From positions 1 through 64,000 of the forward strand of contig JASBNA010000069.1 of the NCBI GenBank assembly GCA_038087015.1: a stretch of DNA of 64,000 nt, written 5' to 3'. The position numbers and the translations under genes were made by a program. Shown here piece by piece: positions 30,769 to 41,108 of the stretch. The notes beneath the pieces are model-generated. The model was not told the DNA's origin. It saw nothing but the letters and a program-made list of their open reading frames with translations, and ran no database searches. The first letter of the stretch is position 1. Each line of letters starts with the position of its first letter. Source of the DNA: Cerrena zonata (Eukaryota; Basidiomycota; Agaricomycetes; Polyporales; Cerrenaceae).

Positions 30769-32390
30769 TTTCAATAATAATAATATTATTTTTTTATAAT
30801 TACTATACAAACTTATGAATTAGAATGTCTTCGTTTTATATTAATTTATAGCAAACCCCATGATCGCAACTAGATTAGGTTGTGAAAAAAAAAAAAAGGC
30901 TGCACTTGACCTAAAGGACAAAAGCGGGTTCTTATTCCCTGGAAACTCCGTCCGAACCCTCTCCCATTTGGACGGTTCTTCCATTTATTCAACCGTTTAG
31001 TGACCATTACTATGTATAGTTAAGCTATGATGGCAGTTAATTGCTTATCATAGCGTCGGGAGTTAATTGCCTGGGACGGGCTTTGATGGCCAGCAAGCAC
31101 TAAATCGCAAACTACCGGAACAAATGTCGCACCCAGGTCGCGATGTCGCGATGTCGCGGGTCACGATGTCGTGGGTCAGTAACTCCTACCCCCGATGCTG
31201 TCACCGGAGCTGCCTGTAATTCTTTGTTCTTTTCTGCTTTTTGCAACCACTATTCGGGTATTTTCATCAACTAATCGATGCCAACTAATCGATGCTGTCC
31301 AGCTCGCCAAAAGGCACTTGCATGTCAAAGCTCTCAACTCTCCCGACTCCTGAGTCGTACTCTGATATCACTTGAGTTACTTTTCTTGTATTACCCTTCC
31401 TACCCTTCTACCCTTCTACCCTTCTACCCTTCTACCCTTCTACCCTTCCTACCCTTCCTACCCTTCCTACCCTTCTTACTTACACTACTCGACCCAATTT
31501 TTTTTTTGACGTATAAGAATATATATTCAATAGTTAGTCTTCTTACTTCCTTGTTTTCCTCTGTTCCTAAGTCCTGCTAAGATCAGCACCAACTTAGTGT
31601 CGAGGCAAAGCTCCGTACAAACAAGCCGCACGTGACCCTTGTTTGCGCGACGCCCCTACTTGCCTTACACGCCCCGATTGCTCTAACGAGATCTCTCAGT
31701 AGATGGACGAGTAAAAGAGAGTCGATGGGCTGGAGTGAATAGGAGTCGGCGAGTGGGAGTCGGTGAGTGGGCGTTAGTAGGTAGAGTCTGAAGTAGAGAT
31801 GGGCAGAGTGGGTACCCCACAGAATGGGATATAATATTTCACTCTCTGATAGAAAATAAAACTGCTTACAAACATTAAGATAACCCCCCTACTGGTTTAA
31901 TCTATCAGTGATGCTGTACTAAAAGACAATACCCACGGAAGCTGATAAACACGCCTTTACGAAATAATATGTAGGGAGGGTTTAGTTTGCCGACTTGTTC
32001 AGCTGATTTTGCTAACATTTTTTCAGTTGTCCAAGGCGGAAATATTATCTCGTAATTTAAATTAAATAGCTTTACATATTTACGGTGGGAATAAAAATAA
32101 TAATAACCGTAGTACTCAATTTTTTCTGATTTTAAATGATCTTCTAGATTCAAGTTTATTTCTATTAATTATTTCTATTGAATTTCTGTTGATTATTTCT
32201 GTTGATGATATTTGATTTCTATTGATTATCGCCATACTTATATTTTGATCATATTTTAGATAATATATATAAATAATATAATATTTCCTTAAGCTTTATT
32301 TTTTTTTTTTTTTTTTTTTGAGTTTTTTTTTTTTTTTTTTTTGTTCTTTCTTTTGGTCGTTCTTTCTTCTATTTTATTACACCCTTTATT
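30769..32390. other. Long intergenic region with GC-rich and repetitive blocks
   Basis: No gene seen in 1.6 kb. From left: an A tract (30883-30897); GATGTCGCG reiterations (31139-31180); the TACCCTTC tandem array (31392-31476); CACGTG at 31629-31634; a GTCGGCGAGTGGGAGTCGGTGAGTGGG repeat region (31725-31790); ATTTCTATTGATTATTTC-type reiterations (32155-32230); and two long T tracts (32299-32341) just before the Myb-like gene. An 82-codon minus frame (31905-32153) shows no recognisable domain. Confidence 0.5.
31392..31476. repeat. TACCCTTC tandem array
   Basis: About ten head-to-tail units of TACCCTTC, some with an extra C (TACCCTTCC). Pure pyrimidine strand apart from the A; non-coding. Confidence 0.85.
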
Positions 32391-32444
32391 ATGAATTTTT
32401 ATAACATGACATTCAATAACGAGTCGAATTCCAATCAACAACCT

Positions 32445-32485
<41 letters not shown>

Positions 32486-33536
32486 ACCTCAACAGCAGCA
32501 GCAACAGCAACAACAACAATACGATCAACCCAGGTTCTATAATAGTCCAATGGGAGTTCCACAACCTTATTTACAAATGAATCACCAAATCCATCAAATA
32601 CCTTTACCCATCAATCAATCAATACCTCCAATTAATCACTATCCAATAAACCCCTTGTATCAACAAGCATCACACTCCCAACAACAGCCCCAACAATCTA
32701 TTTACGATCAACCGCAGCAGCAGCAACCGCAGCAGCAGCAGCAGCAGCAGCAGACACAATCCCAATCGCAAACACAACCCGTGCCCACCAACTACTTACT
32801 CATACCTAATAATAACTACACCAATTACCAACAACAACCCAGCACTAACAGCAAAAGTATCAAAGATGGGGACTCGAGCTCTATTATTGAAAAATTGCAA
32901 GAATTATTACCGGTGCCGCCACTTGCCAAAGCACCAATACGTCCCGATATTAATTTAACCACTAATCAAAAACGGGCTAAGAGAAAATCAAAATTCACCC
33001 AAAGACAAGATGAATTGATTGTATCCCTTAAAAGAAAGGGCAAGTCTTGGGTTGAAATTGCAGAAATCACCGAAGTTGGATCATATTTGGCTGCTAGAAA
33101 TCGATATCAAGTGATTGTGGGACAACAGGGTAATAATAATTCATCATCTTGGAATCAAGAAGATAAAGTATTATTAAAAAAAATATTGGATAGCGCAGAA
33201 ATTGAAAAATGGCAATTCATCGCTAACGAGTTTAATAAAGCAACCGGTAAAAATTATACCGACGTGGATTGTAGGGATTTCATTAAGTTACTCTTTTGGA
33301 TGAATCCATTGAACTTCCAAATTAATGAAGATACGCTTATTGAGTGTGAAAAAGAACATAAAATCACCGAAAAGGCATTGGAGTCGGATATGAAAAAACT
33401 GAACGAAATTAACTACGCCGAAAGCCTACTCAAATCAAATGAGTCGCTGAAGAAATCATCTCCAAATGATAAGAAAAGCCCGCTAATAAATAATTATTAC
33501 AATAATTACGAAACAATTAACAAACGTTTTTATTAA
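32391..33536 (+). CDS. Polyglutamine protein with Myb/SANT-like DNA-binding region
   Basis: A 381-residue predicted regulator. Residues 15-45 and about 105-130 are glutamine runs coded by CAG/CAA repeats. Residues about 200-310 form two helical repeats of Myb/SANT type: KFTQRQDELIVSLKRKGKSW, VEIAEITEVGSYLAARNRYQ, then SSSWNQEDKVLLKKILDSAE and IEKWQFIANEF, with the Trp-spaced pattern and basic lead-in KRAKRKSK expected of a DNA-binding domain. A Lys/Glu-rich helical end follows. The specific orthologue is not recognised. Transcription-factor function is inferred from the Myb-like pattern and polyQ. Start ATG 32391, right after two long T tracts. Intact. Confidence 0.75.
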
Positions 33537-33582
33537 CAAAATAAAACAACTTAAAACAACTTAAAAAAAAACAAAAAAAACC

Positions 33583-33900
33583 TTATATATTTTTCAATTT
33601 TTTCTCAACAATATCAATTTTATCTTGTGGAGTTTGTTTCTTATCGGTTCTTGTACCTACTCTAATATCGCTTTGTATTCTAATAACCCCATGTTGATGG
33701 ACTTTCTCGTGCATTTGTCCAATCAAGTCCATAACCTCACTCCAAGGACCTTCAATAGTGGTTCCAGCACTATGTAAAGTTGTGGATAAATGCAGTTCGC
33801 GGGCTAACTGGGTTATAAGTGTTACTTCATCCAGCACTGACGCATGGCCAGTACCAATGGGGATAAGACAAACATCAGCAAGACAATTTAAACTAACCAT
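33583..33900 (-). CDS. ECM15: UPF0045/Ecm15 family protein
   Basis: A 105-residue small protein of the MTH1187/YkoF-like fold. The family core is plain: [50 protein letters not shown] and [10 protein letters not shown], close to S. cerevisiae Ecm15 (YBL001C, 104 residues). Biochemical role not established in yeast; bacterial relatives bind thiamin-like ligands. Start at ATG 33900. Divergent from the PAP2 phosphatase gene with only 78 bases between the start codons. Confidence 0.93.
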   Translation of the reverse strand: MVSLNCLADVCLIPIGTGHASVLDEVTLITQLARELHLSTTLHSAGTTIEGPWSEVMDLIGQMHEKVHQHGVIRIQSDIRVGTRTDKKQTPQDKIDIVEKKLKNI

Positions 33901-33978
33901 CTTCAAAGCTTGATTGAAAAAAGAGAGAAAAAAAAAAGTGCAAATATCGCACTCTTTATATACAACTTGTCTTCTTTA

Positions 33979-34713
33979 ATGATTAATCAATACCTAAGAT
34001 CAAATACTTTTAAAAAGTATGTCCCCGATTGGATTTCAGTCGGAGTGCTTCTTATAGTTTTTTTCTATATCGTTGAACCAGCAAAACCTTTCTTTAGACA
34101 GTTTAAATTATCCGATCCAACGTTACAACATCCATTTGCTACGGTGGAAAGAGTTAGTGATAATCAACTTTACTTTTGGTCGGCAATTGTGCCCAGTATT
34201 GTAATCATTGCAGTCCATATCAGTCGGAAAAATTCAATCCATATCCTCAACTTATCATTGCTAGGACTATGGACTTCGTTATCGGTAAACGGAGTAATTA
34301 CTGATATTTTGAAAAATTTGATCGGTAGACCCAGACCGGATTTTATTGCAAGATGCGGAGCCAACTCCAATGTTCCCCTTGACCAATACATCGATATTAG
34401 TTACTGTTCATCTCCATTGGGGCAAGTCTACCTACTGGACGGAATGAAGTCTACTCCTTCGGGCCATTCGCTGATTTCTTTTAGTGGGTTACTTTTCCTT
34501 TCGTTATGGTTAGGTAGTCAATTCCAATGCAAACCTATCGTGGGTAATATAATCACTTGTTCACCAATTTTACTCGCGTTTTATATTGCATTATCAAGGA
34601 CTCAAGATTATAGACATCATTTTCTTGATATTGTAATGGGCGGGTCAATTGGTATAGTCATTGCTAGTATAAGTTTTATTCGATATATTCATCAAAAAAG
34701 ACAATTACAGTGA
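33979..34713 (+). CDS. PAP2-family lipid phosphatase (Dpp1/Lpp1-like)
   Basis: A 244-residue membrane phosphatase likely to dephosphorylate diacylglycerol pyrophosphate or phosphatidate. About six membrane segments. The three-part PAP2 signature is complete: KNLIGRPRPDF, STPSGHS and SRTQDYRHHFLD. The codon after PSGHS is CTG (34471-34473); in Dpp1-type proteins this residue is Ser (PSGHSS), so it supports CTG decoding as serine. Start at ATG 33979 (MINQYLRSN); the frame has no earlier ATG. Shares a 78-base divergent promoter with ECM15. Intact. Confidence 0.92.
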   Translation: MINQYLRSNTFKKYVPDWISVGVLLIVFFYIVEPAKPFFRQFKLSDPTLQHPFATVERVSDNQLYFWSAIVPSIVIIAVHISRKNSIHILNLSLLGLWTSLSVNGVITDILKNLIGRPRPDFIARCGANSNVPLDQYIDISYCSSPLGQVYLLDGMKSTPSGHSLISFSGLLFLSLWLGSQFQCKPIVGNIITCSPILLAFYIALSRTQDYRHHFLDIVMGGSIGIVIASISFIRYIHQKRQLQ

Positions 34714-34992
34714 TTGTTATTATATAAGTTGTATATTAGTATAAACTTATTTGTCCGTTGAGGACTCCCTTAATTAATGCAATAAAATTAAACTCTATCC
34801 AGTAAAAAAATTAATAATATGAAGTAAAGAATAAGAATAAGAATCATAAACATGAAATGAAATGGTCTATTTTTTTTTTTTTGGTTTTTTTGTATTTTTT
34901 TGTATTTTTTATTTGTTGTATCTTTTATATATATCGATTCAACGAGTTGAGCGTTGAATCATGAGTCATCACATTAATCATAAGTAATCAAA

Positions 34993-36144
34993 TTAGTATT
35001 TCAATTTTTTTGGTTGTTCCCATGGGTTTTCTTGGTTAGTGAAATGACCATAAGAAGCGGTTTTGAAATAGATTGGTCTGGCTAAATCTAATTCTTTAAC
35101 AATAACACCTGGTCTTAAATCGAAATTCTTTCTGATAATGGCAACCAATTCTTCAGAAGATTTGGAAGAAGTACCATAAGTATCAACATGAATACTTAAT
35201 GGTTCAGCAACACCAATGGCATAAGAGAATTGAACCAAAGCTCTTCTAGCTAAACCAGCGTTAACTAAAGATTTAGCAACCCATCTAGCGGCATAAGCAG
35301 CAGATCTATCGACTTTAGAGAAATCTTTACCGGAGAAAGCACCACCACCGTGAGCACCCCAACCACCATAAGTATCAACAATGATTTTTCTACCGGTTAA
35401 ACCAGCATCCCCTTGAGGACCACCGATAACGAATCTACCGGATGGTTGAATATGATAAACGGTTTTATCATCTAATAAATGAGCAGGAATAACTTTTTTA
35501 ATAATATGTTCATGAATTTCTGATTTTAAATCTTCAGTTGAAATTTCATCGGCGTGTTGAGTTGAAATAACAATGGTGTCAACTCTCAATGGTTTAACTG
35601 CACCACCATCTTTTTCGTATTCAACAGTAACTTGAGTCTTGGTATCTGGTCTTAACCATGGTAATGATCCATTTCTTCTGGCATCAGCTAAAGCTGCGTT
35701 TAATTTATGGGATAATAAAATGGTTAATGGTAATTTTTCATCAGTTTCATCAGTAGCATAACCAAACATAATACCTTGATCACCAGCACCTAATTCTTCT
35801 AAAGCTTTTTCGTAATGTAAACCTTGAGCAATATCACTGGATTGTTGTTCAATAGCAACTAAAACATTACAAGTTTGATAATCAAACCCTTTTTCAGATG
35901 AATCATATCCAATATGTTTAATGGTATCTCTAATGATTTTTTGGTAATCTAATTGGGCTTTAGTAGTGATTTCACCAAAAACCATAATCATACCGGTTTT
36001 AGCAGCAGTTTCACAAGCAACCTTGGATAATGGATCAACTGCAAGACAAGCATCAAGAATAGCATCAGAAACTTGATCACAAATTTTATCTGGGTGACCT
36101 TCACCAACAGATTCAGAAGTAAAGAGAAATTTTTCAGCAGCCAT
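34993..36144 (-). CDS. SAM2: S-adenosylmethionine synthetase
   Basis: A 383-residue cytosolic enzyme making SAM from methionine and ATP. Signatures present: [20 protein letters not shown] (ATP-binding), [31 protein letters not shown] and the P-loop [19 protein letters not shown]. Length is normal for yeast enzymes (382-384). Two CACGTG boxes at 36365-36370 and 36491-36496 lie 220-350 bases upstream, fitting Cbf1/Met4-type control of sulfur genes, which is inference. Intact. Confidence 0.97.
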   Translation of the reverse strand: MAAEKFLFTSESVGEGHPDKICDQVSDAILDACLAVDPLSKVACETAAKTGMIMVFGEITTKAQLDYQKIIRDTIKHIGYDSSEKGFDYQTCNVLVAIEQQSSDIAQGLHYEKALEELGAGDQGIMFGYATDETDEKLPLTILLSHKLNAALADARRNGSLPWLRPDTKTQVTVEYEKDGGAVKPLRVDTIVISTQHADEISTEDLKSEIHEHIIKKVIPAHLLDDKTVYHIQPSGRFVIGGPQGDAGLTGRKIIVDTYGGWGAHGGGAFSGKDFSKVDRSAAYAARWVAKSLVNAGLARRALVQFSYAIGVAEPLSIHVDTYGTSSKSSEELVAIIRKNFDLRPGVIVKELDLARPIYFKTASYGHFTNQENPWEQPKKLKY

Positions 36145-36364
36145 GGTTAGTTTACAAATGTACAGAGTATACTAGATGTGTTTTTTTCAACTAAAAGGAA
36201 AAAAAAAAAGGAAGAAGAAAACAATTGTATATATATATATTTAAACAGATTTTTCACTATATGCGATCCACAGTTTTCGCCCAAAAAAAAAAAACTTTTT
36301 TTCCAATGAGATGTAAGTTGATTGTTTACTCGTTGTATTCCTCGTGGTAACTAGTAGTCAATCG

Positions 36365-36496
36365 CACGTGACCCGCCGCGCGGAACCCACGCATGTGAAT
36401 TCGGGCGATACGACGTCCAGAGTCACTTTTGGTAAACGATCGTTTAGCACCGAGCGGCTTTGTGTGTTCCGGGGGTAGGCATGGTCCACGCACGTG
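36365..36496. promoter_or_regulatory. SAM2 upstream region with two CACGTG boxes
   Basis: GCACGTGACC (36365-36370 core) and GCACGTGATC (36491-36496 core) in a GC-rich island between SAM2 and the 3' end of the upstream gene. CACGTG is the Cbf1 site used in sulfur amino acid genes of yeasts. An A/T tract and TATATATATATA (36228-36240) lie nearer to the SAM2 start. Confidence 0.5.
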
Positions 36497-36497
36497 A

Positions 36498-36936
36498 TCA
36501 CCACCGGTAGTGATAAGAGTAGTATTTGTACGGGTCTTTCCTGTAGTAGCTGCGATCAATTCTGGCCCCCAACAGCCGGAACGCTTCCCCTTCTAAGCGC
36601 TTGCACACTTGAGAGTTCATCATCTGGGTGTAGTCAGTGGATAGATCGTACGGGGGGACGCTTTCGTGGAGATGGTGCTGTGTGTGTTCGAAAGTGTGGA
36701 CCAAGGGGTAGTACTTCTTCTTATACTTGATTAAGGGTTGGTCATTATTGTCGTCGTTGTAGAGAATTGCAAATACCGCCGGTCTGATCTTGTTGTCTGA
36801 TGGCTCTTGCTATACGGATTCCGTTCTCAATCACCGTGTATCCGTACACCTCCAAGTAGCTGGTTTGGTTATCGTCTATTTCTTGAAGATAGCTTTCATA
36901 ATAATTGGGTATACAATCTTTAATCGGGAGGGTCAT
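36498..36936 (-). CDS. Small unknown protein, one frameshift, GC-rich codon use
   Basis: About 145 residues if one base is removed near 36808 (GCAAGAG versus GCAGAG). First part: MTLPIKDCIPNYYESYLQE through YGYTVIENGIRIA. Second part: EPSDNKIRPAVFAILYN, an HTFEHTQHHLHESVPPYDLS segment, and a Tyr-rich end (KDPYKYYSYHYRW). The two parts abut within a few codons in the same direction, and each lacks the other's stop in its own frame, so one gene is likely. Codon third positions are strongly G/C (CAC, TAC, CCG, CGC), unlike AT-rich neighbours. I do not recognise the family. Start at ATG 36936 is the first in frame. It is divergent from MRC1 across about 310 bases. Confidence 0.55.
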
Positions 36937-37250
36937 CTTGGTGGTTGATTCAATTATCACCAGAGATGGAACTGTCAATATATAAATCCAGAGGTCGTGC
37001 AATCGGGTGATTGCTTTAACTCCACAGCTGGTGCCTTACTGCAAGACGGGTTTTTTGTGGTGGGTACGGGTGGATTGGTGTGTGGTACGGGTGGATTGAT
37101 TTGATCGATACGCGACACGTTAAAAAAGAAAAAGTAAATAACGCGTATATGGGGTGGAAAAGTTTTAAACGACATCAAAAGGACTAACGAATTGGTATTG
37201 GAAAGAGTTAGCAAGTACTGGAAAGCATTAGCATTGGAAAGCATTACGGC
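36937..37250. other. Divergent promoter region of MRC1 and the small unknown gene
   Basis: Contains two GGTACGGGTGGATTG direct repeats (about 37062 and 37084), ACGCGTATA near 37141 resembling an MCB (ACGCGT) element of G1/S genes, and ATTGGAAAG reiterations (37193-37242) immediately before MRC1. An MCB would suit a replication checkpoint gene. Confidence 0.5.
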
Positions 37251-40200
37251 ATGGACTTTCTTGACGATATAGAGGTCGACAGAGTCCCTTCAACAACCTA
37301 CTCCTTTATTCCAGATACCCAAGTAAGTGAAGAAGAACAATCTGATAATGAAGGTCATGAACAAGAACAAAATAGCGATGATGGGCCTAATATGGATATC
37401 CTAAGTAAGGTCAAACAACGGTTGTTTGGCCAGGATACTCAGCCGATCAACACCCCGGCCCAAGACACTCAACCAATCAATCAATCATTTCCATTTGAAA
37501 ACTCGTTATTGTTTTCAACCCAAAAAATTAATCAACCTAGTGAACAAATCAATCAACCAAGTGAAAGTAATCAGCCAGGTGAAAGTAATCAACCAAGTGA
37601 ACATCACCCAAAGGAAACTCAAGTCATTAATCAATTACCCCAATTGCCGGTAGATGAATCTGAATTCAGACCTAGCAAGTTGCCTCAGCTATCGATCGAA
37701 GATGCAGAAATCAACCAATCTCCAAAGTCTTCACCAGTCAAATCTCAGCCAGGTAAGTCTCAAGCTGTAAATCTAAAACTATTCGTTGATCTGGACGATG
37801 ATGAGGAACCTAAATACGATCGACAAGCAGAAATCGCTAAATTAACAGGACTTAAAAGATTGAAAAGATTAGAAAATGAAAAATCTTTGCAAAATGACTT
37901 AAACCATACTACTTTATCCGATGAAGAAAAAGAGCTTGACGATGAACTCTATGATAAAACCATCGACTCTTCTACAATTAATCATCAACCAACTAGAAAA
38001 GAATTGGAAGAAGAAGATAAATTCATTAATATAAATAAAAGAAAAATGGAAATTAGATCAAATTTTAAAAATAAAATTACTTTCTCTAAAAATCAATTTT
38101 TAGATGATTTCGATAGTGATAAAGAAGATCAACTCGATAATTTAGGCTTAAACAATGAATTGAAATCAAGTCCAGTCACCTCTCCAATTAAAAAAGACGT
38201 TAGAAGACCTGATGGTCGAAGATGACCTTCTTTCGATGAACCAATCAACCACCCCCAAACAGAAACAAAAACCAAGTACTAAAAACCCAATCGATTTATA
38301 CGCCGAAAACTTGAAACGTCAATTATTATCATCCCCAACAAAAGATGGGAAATTTATTGATTTAGATGATTCAGAACTGGATTCAGATCGTCAACTATCA
38401 TCAATTCGTAATGCTTCATCTCCAATCCCTTATAGATCTTCTCTCCCATTAACATCTGCCTCTAATAACAATCATCAACTTGATGATTTGAAAGAAATAC
38501 CAGAATTATCAAAAGAATCGAAATTATTATTAAAGAAAAAATTCTCAACTAAGAAAGGTTCAAAATTCTAAAAACTCAAAAATTAACTCATTACCAAAAA
38601 ATTTAAGAATGAATATGATTCCAAATCAAAATAAAATAAAACATTTTGATTTTTTGAAAAATTTACATAAAAATAATATAAATCAATTAATCGAATTGAA
38701 AAAAGAGAATCCATATCTTGACATTGAAGAAGCGGTTAATGAAGAACTAGAAGGTGATTCGTTATTCAATCGTGAATTAGAAAGATCTAGAAATATAAGA
38801 AAGAAAGAAAAAGAATTGGAAAAAGCTAAATTAGCTAAATTAGCGAAACTCGAAGACAAGGACTATAATCCAGTTGATGAGGAAATCCTTGATGAAGTTC
38901 CTGATTCTGACTACGATTCAAATGATGTCCGGACTCTGAATATGACGATGAACAGGATGAAAATGCTAACGAAGTGAATGATGAAAATTCTGATGAAGCT
39001 GATGATGATGAAATGAGGTTTCCGCTAGAAGAAACAGAAAATTGGTTGTTACTGATGATGAAGATGATGAGCATCAACCTGAAATTAACCCAAAGAGAAG
39101 AAATGATGATAGTTATATGTTCGGAGTTGCAAGCTCATCTCAAATTAATAATGAATCGAAAAAGAAGAAGACACTGTCGGAATTAGCAATTCGAATATTC
39201 CTATCGATATATCAATGGATAAACCTATGATCAAAGGCGGTCTTGATTCCAACCCTGATAAAGAATTGTTTCGTAATCTTAAACCAAGAACTGAAGATGG
39301 AAAAGACGTGTCGGTTGCTTATGATGATGATCAAGAAGAATCGGGTCCTGTAGAATTGCCCTCATTCCAAGATATCTCCATGTCTCAACAAGGCACCCAA
39401 GCTATCAAGCTACTCAAGTAGATTTAGCTACTCAAGCCTGATCCTACCCAGATTATTGAGTCTGCGCCTACCCAAAAAATTCTAATTCCCAAGAAAATTA
39501 TCAAGATGAAGCTGATGTTGATATTAAAGAAGCACTAGAAAGTGGACGTCAGCATATTCAAAAAACCATATAGAAGATATCGATGATAAAGAAAATGATG
39601 ACGAGCCTTCCGAAGAAATTCAGCAAAGAATTAAGATGTATCAAAACAAAATAAGAAGACAAGAATTAAAGGCCCGTAAAAGAAGAAAAGACATGGAAAA
39701 GAAGGGCCTTAAAAATATATTAGAAGGTGAAGCTGAAGAGTCAGAAGATGAATGGAAAGGAATTGGGGGTGAGGATAATGATGAATCCGATCAAGCAAAT
39801 TCTGAAGATGAACGTATGATTGACAATAATTTCAATATCGACTTAAATGACGAAGAAATTAGACAGAAATTTATGGAAGATTTCAAAATCAAAGATCAAA
39901 AACAATTGGAGAAATTAATGGATGATGTCAAAAACCATAGACTTACAAGAAGAGCTGGTATCAATAGTTTGGATGTTGATTATGAAGACGAAGAAGATGA
40001 AATTTTCAGGCTATTTAAAAGACAAGTTCTTCAAAAACAACGTCAAGAATTTTTGAAAAACAAAAAATTAAGAAAGGCTGCTAAAAACGAGAAGGCTAAA
40101 GCATTCTTAGAGTTGGTTCAAGACAATTCCAATAATCCTATTGTAATTGATGATGAAATTGAAGATTCAGATGATGGCAATAATTCAGACAAAGGCGTCT

Positions 40201-40886
40201 CCAAAGCAAGGTCTGAGAGCCCTTTCAATGACTCTAATAATGCTACCGATAAGGATGATGATGATGATGATGATGATCAAGAATTGAACATATCTAAGAA
40301 AAAACGTCCTACTCTTAAAATTAAAGAGTCGTTCGTAAGAAAAACGTTGTCTTTTTTGGCAACCGACTCGAATAGAGATGATGATGATTATGAGAGGCAA
40401 CAAAAAATTTCAAGATATCAACATGGTGTTAACTCGTCCGATGACGAAGTCGATGATATTAAAGTCTTGAAAAATAAGAGTTTGAGTAATTTACAATCTA
40501 AGTCAGTAATTGATATTGATTCTTCGCTGCTGCAAACCAATAAAAGATCTTTTGCGGACTCTCAAGCTACTGACGGTGATGATTTTGAAATAGACGATGA
40601 TGATGAAGGGTTAATGAGAATGTTCAAGAAACCTTCTATTATCAAATCATTCAAATCAGGAAGTGACCTCAATAGTTCTGCAAATAGCTTCTCTGGAGTT
40701 ACTGTTAGTAAGCAGTATAAAGTTGCATCAGGCTCTAAAGCTTCAATTACTTACATGTCTAAAAATCTGAAACAACAAAACAATAAAATCAAGAGTTTGA
40801 GAGCTCAAAGGATTGAGCAAGGAGTAAGAGAGGTCAAGAACAATAGTAGTGTCAAAGGATTATTTAAAAATCATGGATTTGATTGA
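37251..40886 (+). CDS. MRC1: Replication checkpoint mediator Mrc1 (claspin), with many frameshifts
   Basis: Fork-associated adaptor that carries the Mec1 signal to Rad53 and helps fork speed. The span (3.6 kb, about 1,200 codons) fits Mrc1. The N-terminal half has SQ/TQ clusters (DTQPIN, ETQV, ATQATQ) and SP sites. The C-terminal part from 39636 is one clean frame with the Mrc1 signature: KNILEGEAEESEDEWKGIGG, DDVKNHRLTRRAGINSL, acidic runs, and a basic end (VKGLFKNHGFD). Between 38200 and 39630 the reading frame changes repeatedly (about 38205, 38572, 38928, 39035, 39190, 39410 and at least once more). The protein sense continues across each, e.g. GATGTCCGGACTC needs one C for DVPDSEYDDEQ. 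Clustered sequencing errors are likeliest. Start ATG 37251 (MDFLDDIEVD). Confidence 0.85.
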
Positions 40887-41108
40887 GTTAATTCACCTGG
40901 ATTGCATACATTATGTACATTAGTTTAAATATTAAGATATATTTGATAGATCATTAATTAACACATGTAAAAGAAGTAGAAGTCTAAAAATGAAGAACTG
41001 AATAGGATAAATAGTAAAATGGCTAAAACATGCAAGGAAGTAAAATAAAAAGTATGTAACAATAAGAGAAATGAAGTAAATAGAATTTGTCAAACAAAAT
41101 TAGAACTA

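Noticed and set aside
31392..31476. CRISPR-like regular repeats
   Set aside because: Units are head to tail with no unique spacers, in a eukaryotic nuclear sequence; a simple tandem repeat.
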